Source of the DNA: JBFFXF01 sp041569895
GTDB taxonomy: Bacteria; Planctomycetota; UBA8108; JACQVS01
Direction of reading: 5' to 3'
DNA length: 33,815 nt
Assembly: GCA_041569895.1 (NCBI GenBank)
Contig: JBFFXF010000047.1
Span: 1 to 33,815, forward strand
The notes beneath the pieces are model-generated. The model was not told where the DNA came from. It was given only the letters and a program-made list of their open reading frames with translations, and did no database searches. Below, piece by piece: positions 7,712 through 15,809 of this stretch; position 1 is the first letter of the stretch, and every line of letters begins with the position of its first letter. The position numbers were made by a program, and so were the translations under genes.

Positions 7712-8523
7712 GCGCGCGACTTGCCTCCGCTCAGGTTGACGACCGTGCCGTGGATGTAGCTGGCCCGCCGCGACGCGAGGTAGACGACCGCATCGGCGAC
7801 CTCGTCGAGCCGCCCGACCCGCCCGAGCGGGATCGACTGCTTCTCGTAGGCCTGCCGGAGCTTCTCGACGGTGATGCCGCGCGTGTACGCGAGCGCCGCC
7901 TCGTACGCGTCGGTGCGGATGCCGGTGGCCTCGAGGATGCCCGGCGCGACGCCGACGACCCGGACGCCGTGCCGGCCGAGCTCCTTCGCCCACGAGCGCG
8001 TCAGCGAGTAGACCGCCGCCTTGGTCGCCGCGTAGGCGCTCTGACCCTCCGAGCCCTCGAGTCCGGACTCCGAGGCCATGTTGACGATGACGCCGCCCCG
8101 TCCGCAGCGGATCATCTGGCGCGCCGCGGCCTGCGCGCAGAGAAAGACGCCCTTCTGGTTCACCGCCACGACGCGCTCCCAGAGCTCCTCGGAGAGCTCC
8201 TCCTTGCCGGCCGGATCGACCAGCAGCCGCGGCACGTTGATGCCGGCGTTGTTGACGAGCACGTCGAGGCCGCCGAGCTCGAGGGCGGCGGCGACCATCG
8301 CGTCGACGCTCGCGCGGGAGGTGACGTCCGTCACGGCGTGCGCGTGGCTGCCGCCGTGCTCGCCCGCGAGCGCCTCGGCGGTCTCCCGGGCGGCCGCCTC
8401 GTTGACGTCGGCGACCAGGACCCGGGCGCCGACCGCCGCCAGCCCCGAGCACACCGCGCGTCCGATGCCGGATGCGCCCCCGGTAACGACGGCCGTTTTC
8501 CCCTCCAGCCCGAGCCAGTGCAT
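7708..8523 (-). CDS. Sorbitol-6-phosphate 2-dehydrogenase-like SDR
   Basis: A 271-residue classical short-chain dehydrogenase, predicted to interconvert sorbitol-6-phosphate and fructose-6-phosphate using NAD+. TGGASGIG (14-21) binds the cofactor, NNAG (91-94) is present, and the catalytic residues are Ser near 151-153, Y164 and K168 (YAATK). Family resemblance to SorD is strong in specific segments such as SESGLEGSEGQ, VRVVGVAPGILEATG and ASYIHGTVVNLSGGKSRA, which is more diagnostic than the generic SDR motifs. It is the first gene of a minus-strand block; the next gene overlaps its stop by 4 nt. A perfect TATAAT lies about 64 nt upstream. No PTS genes accompany it, unlike the enterobacterial sor operon, so its substrate may come from a kinase or an internal pathway. 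Confidence 0.85.
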   Translation of the reverse strand: MHWLGLEGKTAVVTGGASGIGRAVCSGLAAVGARVLVADVNEAAARETAEALAGEHGGSHAHAVTDVTSRASVDAMVAAALELGGLDVLVNNAGINVPRLLVDPAGKEELSEELWERVVAVNQKGVFLCAQAAARQMIRCGRGGVIVNMASESGLEGSEGQSAYAATKAAVYSLTRSWAKELGRHGVRVVGVAPGILEATGIRTDAYEAALAYTRGITVEKLRQAYEKQSIPLGRVGRLDEVADAVVYLASRRASYIHGTVVNLSGGKSRA

Positions 8524-9190
8524 CTCGTTCCTCTCGGCGGATTTGTCTCTGGTGGTGGCGGGCCCCGGAGCCCGTGCGAATCACTCATTATAGTGGGGCG
8601 GTACGGACGGGGAAGGGCTTTCGGCCGTCTGCCCGGAAGCAGCAGCGCCGGGCGTGTCGCCGGGTGACGCGCGGGCGAGGGGTATAAATGGAGAGCAACG
8701 GCGCCGTGGGTATGAAGGAGACGAGGCGCCGCAGGGTTGACTCGTACCGGCGGCCGTTACTCTCCGGGGGTAGAAGCGGTGGCTCGGGCCCGTTCAGGGT
8801 TGGCGTGCCCCGAAGGGACCGTATGGCACCTCGTAACTCGCGGCTCGTTTGCGTTGCTTCTGTATCGGCGGGGGTCCCGGGGTGCTGCAGCGAAAATGCT
8901 GGGATCCGAGAACAAGTGCCTGTAAGCGCGACGCGTGTGCATCAATTCCGAGCAGATGGGCGAGCACGCGCTCTCGAAGTCCCGATAAGACTGCTCGGAC
9001 GGCGTTGCCCCGCCCGTGATGTTCCGGGAACCGGTCCAGGGCTCTCCGGAATCGCTCGCCGGCGAGCACTGCACGCCGGGAGGGCGGGCTCGCGTGCGCG
9101 CACCCCGGTTGTGCGCCCCGGGCGCACGTGGACAATGGCCGGGGACCCGGCGCCCCTGGCGAGGATCCGGGCCCGGAAGCTCGACGAGCG
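8524..9190. other. Gene-free 667-base region between divergent genes
   Basis: I see no convincing protein gene on either strand; the open frames are Arg-rich and lack ribosome-binding sites. It holds the minus-strand TATAAT at 8587-8592 and a plus-strand TATAAA at 8683-8688 about 500 nt before the next gene. It also holds a perfect hairpin at 9111-9127 (arms GTGCGCC/GGCGCAC, 3-nt loop) 64 nt before that gene's start. It could be a long structured leader or hold an unannotated RNA. Confidence 0.5.
8587..8592 (-). promoter_or_regulatory. Probable -10 element of the SorD-like operon
   Basis: TATAAT on the minus strand in an otherwise GC-rich region, 64 nt before the SDR start codon. I see no good -35 hexamer at 16-18 bp. 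Confidence 0.4.
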
Positions 9191-10615
9191 ATGCAGAACG
9201 AAACAAAGCGCTTTCTCGGCATCACGGTGCTGCCGGAGTACATCCAGAGCGAGGGGATCGACGGCGTCCTCGATAACCTCGTGCGGCTCGGCGCGACCGC
9301 GGTCGCCACGTCGCCGTACCTGATGGAGGAGGCCGACCGCGCCACCGGAAAGCGCGAGCCGCCGGCGGACGCGGGGGCCGGCGGCGTCCGACTCCTCGAT
9401 CGACCGCTCTTCGGCAAGCGCGAGGTGTGGGTGCGGACCGCCCCGGCCTTCGTGCCCGACGGCGAGCTCTACCGCGGACTGCGCTACCGTCCGGCGACTC
9501 CGACCCCGCTGACGCGCGAGCAGGGGCACGTCCTGCGCGACTTCATCCGGGCGGCGCACGCCCGCCACCTGAAGGTCTTCATGCAGGTCCAGGCGGCGAT
9601 CCCTCCGGGGTATCGCGTGCAGTTCGGCGGTCCGGAGGCCGACGACGTTCCACGCCTCCCGGATGGCCGCGAGCCGCCACGGCGCCTGGCGCGGAACGGC
9701 AGCCTGGCGAGCCCGCACATCCGCGCGTACCAGGCGGCGCTGATCCGGGATCTCTGCAGGAACTACCCGGATCTCGACGGACTCCGCGTCGACTGGCCGG
9801 AGTACCCGCCGTACTTCCTCGACTCGGCGTTCCTCGACTTCGGCGAGCACGCCAGGGCGGCGGCGGCACGACTCGGTTTCGACTTCGAGGGCATGCGGGG
9901 CGATGTCGGGGCGCTGTACCGGACGCTCCACGGCGGTCTCACGGACCGGCACCTCGAGCCGTGGACGGAGCCGGATGGCGGGCGCCATGCGCTCCTGCGA
10001 CTGCTCGCGGACCATCCGGGCGTGGCCGAGGGCGTGCGGTTCAAGGCGACGCTCGTCGACGAGCTGCTCGGAGGTTTTCGCGCGGTGATGGACGACTGCG
10101 GCGCGGCGAACATGCAGTTGATGCCGAACGCGTTCCCGCCGCCGTTCACCATCGCGTCGGGGATGGATTTCCGACGAGCCGCCAGGCACAGCGCCGCCAT
10201 CAGCGTCAAGCTCTACACCATGCACTGGCCGATGATCCTGCGTTTCTGGGGCGATCAGATCCGCGACGCGAATCCCGGACTGTCGGCCCGGGCGCTGGTG
10301 CGCGCTCTCGTCGAGTGGCTGGACATCGCCGACGACGGGGGTCTGCCGCGCCTGGAGGACTACGCCTACCCGCCACCCGATCGTCCGCATCCGGTCGGGC
10401 GCCGGGCGCAGGCGCGCAAGATCGCGCAGGCCCAGGCCGAGGCCGGCGACACGCCGGTGCTCGTTCTCGCGCACGGCTACGGTCCGGTCGATGACTTCCG
10501 CGCGCGGCTCGAGGTCGCTCGCGACGCCGGTCGACACGGACTGTGGGTCAATCGATACGCGTATCTCGCCGACGACAAGCTGGCGGTGATCCGCGACGTC
10601 GTGGGAGGGCGTTAA
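9191..10615 (+). CDS. Uncharacterised TIM-barrel, glycoside-hydrolase-like protein
   Basis: A 474-residue protein I cannot place in a named family. I chose the ATG at 9191 because the sequence from MQNETKRFLGITV onward reads like a first barrel strand, while the upstream in-frame start adds only a Gly/Pro/Arg-rich tail. There is no signal peptide. Features suggesting a barrel are evenly spaced strand-like segments: ATAVATSPYL, LKVFMQV, LDGLRVDWPEYPP, NMQLMPNAFPPP, ISVKLYTMHWPM, TPVLVLAHGYG and HGLWVNRYAY. Acidic and aromatic residues at strand ends (DWPEYPP) are typical of carbohydrate-active barrels. It stands alone, transcribed away from the SorD-like operon and towards the sulfatase. A sugar-related role is inference. 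Confidence 0.6.
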   Translation: MQNETKRFLGITVLPEYIQSEGIDGVLDNLVRLGATAVATSPYLMEEADRATGKREPPADAGAGGVRLLDRPLFGKREVWVRTAPAFVPDGELYRGLRYRPATPTPLTREQGHVLRDFIRAAHARHLKVFMQVQAAIPPGYRVQFGGPEADDVPRLPDGREPPRRLARNGSLASPHIRAYQAALIRDLCRNYPDLDGLRVDWPEYPPYFLDSAFLDFGEHARAAAARLGFDFEGMRGDVGALYRTLHGGLTDRHLEPWTEPDGGRHALLRLLADHPGVAEGVRFKATLVDELLGGFRAVMDDCGAANMQLMPNAFPPPFTIASGMDFRRAARHSAAISVKLYTMHWPMILRFWGDQIRDANPGLSARALVRALVEWLDIADDGGLPRLEDYAYPPPDRPHPVGRRAQARKIAQAQAEAGDTPVLVLAHGYGPVDDFRARLEVARDAGRHGLWVNRYAYLADDKLAVIRDVVGGR

Positions 10616-10682
10616 ACCGGCGTCACCCGCGGTCGGAAGTGGCCTTCGAGCGCGAAGCCAGAGCTCCGAGACACCTCGAAGA

Positions 10683-10707
10683 TCGAGGACGAGGCGACTT
10701 CGGGCAC
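10683..10707 (+). repeat. Intergenic repeat module TCGAGGACGAGG-CGACTTCGGGCAC
   Basis: Starts with the GAGGAC core and continues CGACTTCGGGCAC. The same module with one extra G is at 22749-22774. Both copies lie between convergent gene ends. Here it separates the barrel protein's stop from the sulfatase's stop. Confidence 0.85.
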
Positions 10708-10731
10708 TCGAGAGCTCGAGAGCGGCGGTGA

Positions 10732-12234
10732 CTAACGAGCCGCCCGTGCGCGCGGACTCCACGGCTCCGGGCCGCCGTCCTTGGCGCGCAGGAACTTCGC
10801 GCCGACCTCCCCGTACCAGCGGTGCAGCTTCTCGCGCATTGCCTCGACGCGCTCCGGGTGCTTCGCGGCGACGTCGTCGCGCTCGCCGATGTCCGCCGCG
10901 AGGTTGTAGAGGTGCACGCGGCCGTCCTCGAAGCGCTCGATCAGCTTCCAGTCACCGCTGCGGATGGCGCCGCCCGGGAAGCCGCCCTGGTTCGAGTAGT
11001 GCGGGTAGTGCCAGTAGATCGCATCCCGCTCGAGGCGATCGCCGCCGGTGAGCAGCGGCAGGAGGCTGACGCCGTCGAGGTGCTGCCGCGGCATCTCCGG
11101 CACACCGGCGATGGCGAGGATCGTCGGGTAGAAGTCGGTGCTGATCACGGGCACGCTGCAGACGCTGCCGGGCTTCGTCACGCCCGGCCAGCGAATCAGG
11201 AACGGCTCGCGGATGCCGCCCTCGTAGAGCCAGCCCTTGCCGCCGCGGAGCGGCAGGTTCGAGGTCGGTGATCCCTCCGACGTGCTCAGACCGCCGTTGT
11301 CGGACATCAGCATGACGGCCGTGGTGTCGGCGAGGTCGAGCTCGTCGAGCTTGTCGAGCACCTTGCCGACGGCGGAATCCATCGCCTCGACCATGGCGGC
11401 GTAGACAGCGTGGCTCTGGACGACGCGCACGCGGCGGGGACGCTTGATCGGAAGCGCCTGCTCCTCCGGCGCGAACTCGTCGTCGCCGCCGTCGAGCCCG
11501 AGACGACGCGCCTTGGCGCGGTACTTCTCCACCAGCTTCTCCGGCGCCATCAGCGGCGTGTGCACGGAGTAGAACGCCAGGTAGGCGAAGAACGGCCGGT
11601 CGCGGTGCTTCTCGATGAACGACGCGGTCTCCGTGGCGAACCGATCCGGGAGGTGCTCGCCGGGCGGGCCGTCCTCGAGCCGCGGGTTGCCGTAGGGCGA
11701 GAAGTACTTCTTGCCGCCGTACGGACCGCCCCGCGAGTGGCCGCCGCGATTGACATCGAAGCCCTGCTTCCGCGGCCAGAAGCGCTCGTCCGGCCCGAGG
11801 TGCCACTTGCCGGCGAAGAAGGTCGCGAAGCCGCGCCGCTTGAGCGCCTCCGCGACGGTGATCTCCTCGAGCGGCATGTGATCGTGGAGCGGCGCCGGAA
11901 GGAAGCGCCCGGCGCGCTTGCCGGAGAAGTAGTTGGTCGCGCCGACCCGCGTCGGGTACTTCCCGGTCATGATGCTGTAGCGCGTCGGACTGCAGACCGG
12001 ATTGGCGGCATATCCGTCGGTGAAGCGCATCCCGGTACGCGCCAGTCGATCGATGTTCGGCGTCTCGTAGAAGCTCTTCGGGTTGTTGCACCCGACGTCC
12101 ATGAACCCGAGGTCATCGACGAGGAAGAAGACGACATTCGCCCGCCGCTCGTCCTCGCCGCGGGCGGTGGCCGGCAGGGCGAGAGCGAGCGCCACGAGCG
12201 AGATCCGGATGACACTGGCACGGCAGGAAGGCAT
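10732..12234 (-). CDS. Secreted sulfatase
   Basis: A 500-residue arylsulfatase-type enzyme acting outside the cytoplasm. I preferred the ATG at 12234 over the TTG at 12249 because GGAG lies 9 nt before it. An N-terminal signal peptide (hydrophobic run ISLVALALALPATA) is followed by the metal-binding VDDLG motif, then the formylglycine signature C-S-P-T-R near residue 82, and GKWHLGP and MSDNGG further on. It resembles the second domain of the fused sulfatase at 134-3007 more than the first: compare TNYFSG and TNFIPG after the active site, and the shared IYWHYPHY/LFWHYPHY segment near the C-terminus. The gene is divergent from the phosphoesterase lipoprotein with only 116 bp between the starts, suggesting shared control. 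The sulfated substrate cannot be named. Confidence 0.93.
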   Translation of the reverse strand: MPSCRASVIRISLVALALALPATARGEDERRANVVFFLVDDLGFMDVGCNNPKSFYETPNIDRLARTGMRFTDGYAANPVCSPTRYSIMTGKYPTRVGATNYFSGKRAGRFLPAPLHDHMPLEEITVAEALKRRGFATFFAGKWHLGPDERFWPRKQGFDVNRGGHSRGGPYGGKKYFSPYGNPRLEDGPPGEHLPDRFATETASFIEKHRDRPFFAYLAFYSVHTPLMAPEKLVEKYRAKARRLGLDGGDDEFAPEEQALPIKRPRRVRVVQSHAVYAAMVEAMDSAVGKVLDKLDELDLADTTAVMLMSDNGGLSTSEGSPTSNLPLRGGKGWLYEGGIREPFLIRWPGVTKPGSVCSVPVISTDFYPTILAIAGVPEMPRQHLDGVSLLPLLTGGDRLERDAIYWHYPHYSNQGGFPGGAIRSGDWKLIERFEDGRVHLYNLAADIGERDDVAAKHPERVEAMREKLHRWYGEVGAKFLRAKDGGPEPWSPRARAAR

Positions 12235-12302
12235 TGTGGGTTTCTCCAACGGGCCGCGGTATCGATTCGCGCGACAGGTCTTGCTGGTTCACACGACGGG
12301 AT

Positions 12303-12321
12303 CCATTTTCGCGTAAAATGG
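12303..12321. promoter_or_regulatory. Palindrome in a divergent promoter region (possible operator)
   Basis: CCATTTT and AAAATGG, perfectly inverted around the 5-nt centre CGCGT. It is the only AT-rich spot in the 116 bp between the sulfatase and phosphoesterase starts, and it contains a -10-like TAAAAT (12314-12319). It could be an operator serving both genes; no matching regulator is in the window. Confidence 0.4.
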
Positions 12322-12350
12322 CGCGCAGGTCACCCCAACGGAGGAGAAAC

Positions 12351-14906
12351 GTGAACCGTTCCCTGATGCTCCTGATGCCGTGCTTGTTCATCGCGGTCGC
12401 GTGCAAGACCTTCACGCCGGCGCCGAGCCGGCCCGATTTTCGATCCGCCTGGGACGACTGTTTCGCGGAGGCCGGTGCGCCGGGCGCGCCAGCCAGGGAG
12501 GAGAGCGAGCAGATCGCCCGGCGCGTGCTCGAGGACGCCTTCGCGACGCTCGGGAACGAGTTTCCCGACGAGAAGAAGCAGTACATCCTGCGCGACCGCA
12601 TGGCCCTGCAGCGCTACCCGCGGCTGACCTTTCCCGCCCTGGTCGATCCGACGAGGGCCGCTCCCGGCGGCGCGCGTCGAGGCGACGGCTGGTTCGTCCC
12701 GTTGCTCGTCGATGTCGAGCAGATCGGCGGGCTGGAAGCCGACCAGGTCCCGGGCGCCCTGGGTTTCTGGCTCGTGCGTCACGGTCGATACCGTGAACAG
12801 GACCCGTCGTGGGTCGATATCACCGGGTGTCTCGTTCGCGAGGGCGGCAGCCCGCTGTACGCGGAGCCGTTCAACGCGGGCCCGGGACTGCTCGCCGAGG
12901 ATCGCGGCGAGGTCCTGCGCGGTCTGGTCTTCGAGATCCCGAGCCGCGCGCAGGGCGATCCCTGCCACGTCGCTCCCGGCTTCTACGACGTCAAGGTCTT
13001 CCCGAGGCTCTACGTGCTCGAGGGGCTGAACATCGCGACGCCCGCGCTCGCCGCCATCGTCGCCGCGCTCCGCGAAGCGGACGTTCCCCTCGCGCTCGGC
13101 CTCGCTCGTTCGCTCTCCGCGGAGAGCCTCGACACTTCGACGGCCGCGACGGAGCTTCGAGAGATCGCGGGGCGCGTCTGGGACCACGTGGCGAAGCACT
13201 TCGCGCGTGACCTCGCCACGCTCGCGCGGCGATACGAGACCATCGCCGACGTCCTCGAGGAGCGTCCCTCACAGGGAACGGACGACGAACGCTGGCGCGC
13301 CGATCTCGAGACCGCGCTGGCGCGCGCCGAGCGGCCGCTGCGCGCCATGATGCGCTCTCGTCACTCGCTGGCGCCGGTGGCACTGAAGGACCCGGCGGAC
13401 AGCGGCTGCGACGGGCAGGGCTGCGTGCGCTTCGCACTGGCCGGAGACATCCAGTACCACGGCAATCTGACCGCTCTGCAGCGCTTCCTGTCGATGTTCG
13501 ATGCCGGCATCAGCCAGCCGGACTCGGGCCCGTCGTCCGCAGTCCCGCCTCCCCACGCCGACATCGACTTCGTGCTGTTCGCGGGAGACCTCGCGGATGC
13601 CGCCGCGGCCAGCGCCGGCATGACGGAGTTGGGGCTCAACCTCCTCGGCGTGCTGCCGCCGGCCTCACCATACGGCGAGGACGGCGCCGCGGAGATGCCC
13701 CAGCTCCGCGACCAGCTTGCCGTCTTCCAGAAGCCGTTCTTCGCCGTGCCGGGAAACCACGACGGCTATGCCGGCTACGGCGGGCTCCTGAACGTCGCCG
13801 TCGACGAGCTCGGGGAGCTGTTCGGGCTGGTGGTCGGGGTCTTCGGCGAGGACGCCGGCCGCAGCGTCGAGAACGGGATCAAGTCCGCAAATAACGTCAT
13901 CCCCACCGGCATCGGCTGGCGACTGTTGAGCCGCAAGCCGCGTTACGACGGCCTGGGAGAGTGGCAGCACTACTTCGGCCCGCTCAACACGGCGTTCAAG
14001 TTCCGCGGGCACTCCTTCATCGGCCTCAACTCGTACGACCTCACCGCCAAGGAACGCGGCTCCGTCGGCGCGGTCATCATCAACTACGGCGGCGGTATCC
14101 AGGACGGCGCCGTGGAATGGATGGAGGACATGGTCGGTCGCTTCTCACCCGACCCGGGCAAGAAGCAGTTCCTCTTCATGCACCACGATCCGCGAGCCGC
14201 GCATCCGCTCAAGACGCGCCTGGACGAGTCGGACTACGGAATCTACGACGCGACCGACTCGCCGATCAGCATGCTGACGCTGGGTCACGCGGGCATCGGG
14301 AACTCGCCGGAAACCGGTATCTATCTCCCCGTCATCACCGTCCTCGTCAGCAACCTGGCGCGCACGCTCGAGCGAGAGTGGGGGGAGAACACCGGCACGT
14401 GGATGCAGGAGTGGATGCGCAAACCGGACTGGAGCTTGCCCATCTTCGAGGACCGGGCGTCCTGGGGAATCCCTCTCTACGATCACAGTCACTACAACGC
14501 GCGGGAGCTGATCGAGATCATCAACGCGAACCTGGCCCGCGAGGGCCCGAACCCGAAGGCGGGGATCTCCCACCTCGTCTTCGCCCACAACGACGTGCCC
14601 TCGCAGGACCTCTGGGGCGACCCGGAGCAACGCGGGGCGGTCTTCCGGGAGCCGGCGGACAACGACTGGGACGACACCGTCATGTCCTCGCCGATCCTGA
14701 GCGGCTTCGGCTCGATGGTCGGCATCAAGTACCGCAACGGCAACCCGACGCACTGGGCGCGAAACCTCCGCCTGGCGCCGGACGAGAACGCCACCGTGCT
14801 GCGGCTCGACGACATCGGCAACGCGCACAGCTACCACGGATTCCACGTCGTGACGCTGCACGAAGACGGACGCACGGAGATCGAGTGGGTGGGACTGCCG
14901 AACTGA
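12351..14906 (+). CDS. Calcineurin-like phosphoesterase lipoprotein
   Basis: An 851-residue predicted lipoprotein. The GTG at 12351 follows GGAGGAG at ideal spacing and gives a short signal ending FIAVAC, with the lipobox Cys near residue 19. The first 360 residues match nothing I recognise. The metallophosphoesterase motifs follow: GDIQ (D366) where the family usually has GDxH, GDLAD (GDxxD, D413), GNHD (469-471), HH at 611-612, and AHND near 746 where GHxH is usual. The overall order fits, but the first and last motifs each lack a canonical histidine. It may act on phosphate esters at the cell envelope. It is divergent from a sulfatase across 116 bp, so joint turnover of charged polymers is possible but unproven. 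Confidence 0.8.
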   Translation: MNRSLMLLMPCLFIAVACKTFTPAPSRPDFRSAWDDCFAEAGAPGAPAREESEQIARRVLEDAFATLGNEFPDEKKQYILRDRMALQRYPRLTFPALVDPTRAAPGGARRGDGWFVPLLVDVEQIGGLEADQVPGALGFWLVRHGRYREQDPSWVDITGCLVREGGSPLYAEPFNAGPGLLAEDRGEVLRGLVFEIPSRAQGDPCHVAPGFYDVKVFPRLYVLEGLNIATPALAAIVAALREADVPLALGLARSLSAESLDTSTAATELREIAGRVWDHVAKHFARDLATLARRYETIADVLEERPSQGTDDERWRADLETALARAERPLRAMMRSRHSLAPVALKDPADSGCDGQGCVRFALAGDIQYHGNLTALQRFLSMFDAGISQPDSGPSSAVPPPHADIDFVLFAGDLADAAAASAGMTELGLNLLGVLPPASPYGEDGAAEMPQLRDQLAVFQKPFFAVPGNHDGYAGYGGLLNVAVDELGELFGLVVGVFGEDAGRSVENGIKSANNVIPTGIGWRLLSRKPRYDGLGEWQHYFGPLNTAFKFRGHSFIGLNSYDLTAKERGSVGAVIINYGGGIQDGAVEWMEDMVGRFSPDPGKKQFLFMHHDPRAAHPLKTRLDESDYGIYDATDSPISMLTLGHAGIGNSPETGIYLPVITVLVSNLARTLEREWGENTGTWMQEWMRKPDWSLPIFEDRASWGIPLYDHSHYNARELIEIINANLAREGPNPKAGISHLVFAHNDVPSQDLWGDPEQRGAVFREPADNDWDDTVMSSPILSGFGSMVGIKYRNGNPTHWARNLRLAPDENATVLRLDDIGNAHSYHGFHVVTLHEDGRTEIEWVGLPN

Positions 14907-14907
14907 T

Positions 14908-15040
14908 TCAGACCTTCTCGAAGTCGAGCGGCTTCACGCCCGTCCCGGCCACGGCCTGCGCCTGCTCGATGGTCAGCGTCGGATCCTCGGCTACGTCGTC
15001 GGGGATCGCGTGGAAGGTTGCGATCCGCTTCCTGAGACTG
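14908..15040 (-). pseudogene. Phage-like protein fragment (C-terminal part)
   Basis: Reading the minus strand from about 15040 to the TGA at 14910-14908 gives a protein-like sequence that includes AEDPTLTIEQAQAVAGTG and ends KPLDFEKV. The GDDPTLTxxQAxDVAGTGAK pattern is, to my recollection, typical of a phage hypothetical-protein family whose N-terminus reads FVPxDLxxxxxxGDWVSLKNY; such an N-terminus occurs at 16627 on the opposite strand. No start codon or ribosome-binding site precedes it, and the upstream reading turns into low-quality sequence. The stop lies 1 nt beyond the phosphoesterase stop. I read it as a decayed remnant. Confidence 0.5.
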
Positions 15041-15059
15041 TAGGACCCCTTTGCGGAGA

Positions 15060-15128
15060 TCGACTGGAGGAAAGCCCGTGGCGCGAGGAGGCAAGAAGGT
15101 CGCGATCGTCTGCGGAGCGATCGTCGTT
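15060..15128 (+). repeat. Direct repeat, start region of paralogue 1
   Basis: About 65 bp spanning the ribosome-binding site, start codon and first 15 or so codons is nearly identical to 15741-15809, the start of the second paralogue. It marks the duplication that produced the gene pair. Confidence 0.75.
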
Positions 15129-15719
15129 GCGCTGGCCGTCGCGGCGGTTGCGAGCTGGCGCGAGATCGCGGTTCAGTATCAGCTGTTCCAGCTCCATCGT
15201 GATCCGGAGCACCTTCTCCGACTGGACCCCGGCGATTCGATCGCGACCGACGCGGTTTCGCGGGTCCTCGCCGGCAAAGCGGGCCGGACGGCCTTCGTGA
15301 GGCTGTACCTCGAACTCGATTTGAGAATTTGGCACGGTCGAGTGTATTGGCCGGTCGAGGGGATCACCCCGCGGCGATTCACGGACGTCCGCTATGTCCG
15401 TGGCGCGGCCGCACGACCGACGCACATAGCGACGCACCATAGTTTGTTCGTCCTCGAGTACCCCCCCTTCTTTCGCGCCCTGGGGACACCTCCTCACGCT
15501 TACGTCACAATGCCGCCTGCGCTCGTGGCCATGGTTCAACTGCTTCCCGCCGATTTCGAATGGCGTGACCTGCAGATCGAAGGCCTCTCGGGGCGCGTAA
15601 AGGGGGATGAACTCCTTATCGAGTTCCGTTTTGAGCAAGAACCACGAGATCGAAAGATAACGGAGCTCTTGGAAACACTCGGAGTGGAACCCGAGCCGCC
15701 ACGACGTCGCCGGCGGTAG
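15078..15719 (+). CDS. Membrane-anchored protein of unknown function, copy 1
   Basis: A 213-residue protein of unknown function. The GTG at 15078 follows GGAGGAAA and opens with MARGGKKVAIVCGAIVVAL, a basic start followed by one membrane segment (about residues 7-26). The remainder is probably outside the cytoplasm. The C-terminus is Arg-rich (PPRRRRR). The next gene is a diverged duplicate with the same opening and the same RxDPExxLxLDPxDxIATxxVSRxLA block. The two genes also share nearly identical DNA around their start sites. Base composition falls slightly in the middle (15300-15660), unlike the surrounding genes. It lies within the region flanked by phage-like fragments. Confidence 0.7.
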   Translation: MARGGKKVAIVCGAIVVALAVAAVASWREIAVQYQLFQLHRDPEHLLRLDPGDSIATDAVSRVLAGKAGRTAFVRLYLELDLRIWHGRVYWPVEGITPRRFTDVRYVRGAAARPTHIATHHSLFVLEYPPFFRALGTPPHAYVTMPPALVAMVQLLPADFEWRDLQIEGLSGRVKGDELLIEFRFEQEPRDRKITELLETLGVEPEPPRRRRR

Positions 15720-15740
15720 AGGACTTTCTTTTTGGGCGCC

Positions 15741-15809
15741 TCGACTGGAGAGAAGCCCGTGCCGCGAAGAGGCAAGAAGGTCGCGATCGCCTGCGGAGCG
15801 ATCCTTGTC
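15741..15809 (+). repeat. Direct repeat, start region of paralogue 2
   Basis: Second copy of the repeat at 15060-15128, with a few substitutions and a small indel in the ribosome-binding site. Confidence 0.75.

Noticed and set aside
5888..8584. Single 898-residue reading of the SorE-like gene including the SDR region
   Set aside because: The first 291 codons are the out-of-frame shadow of the SDR gene; the true start is the GTG at 7711 overlapping its stop.
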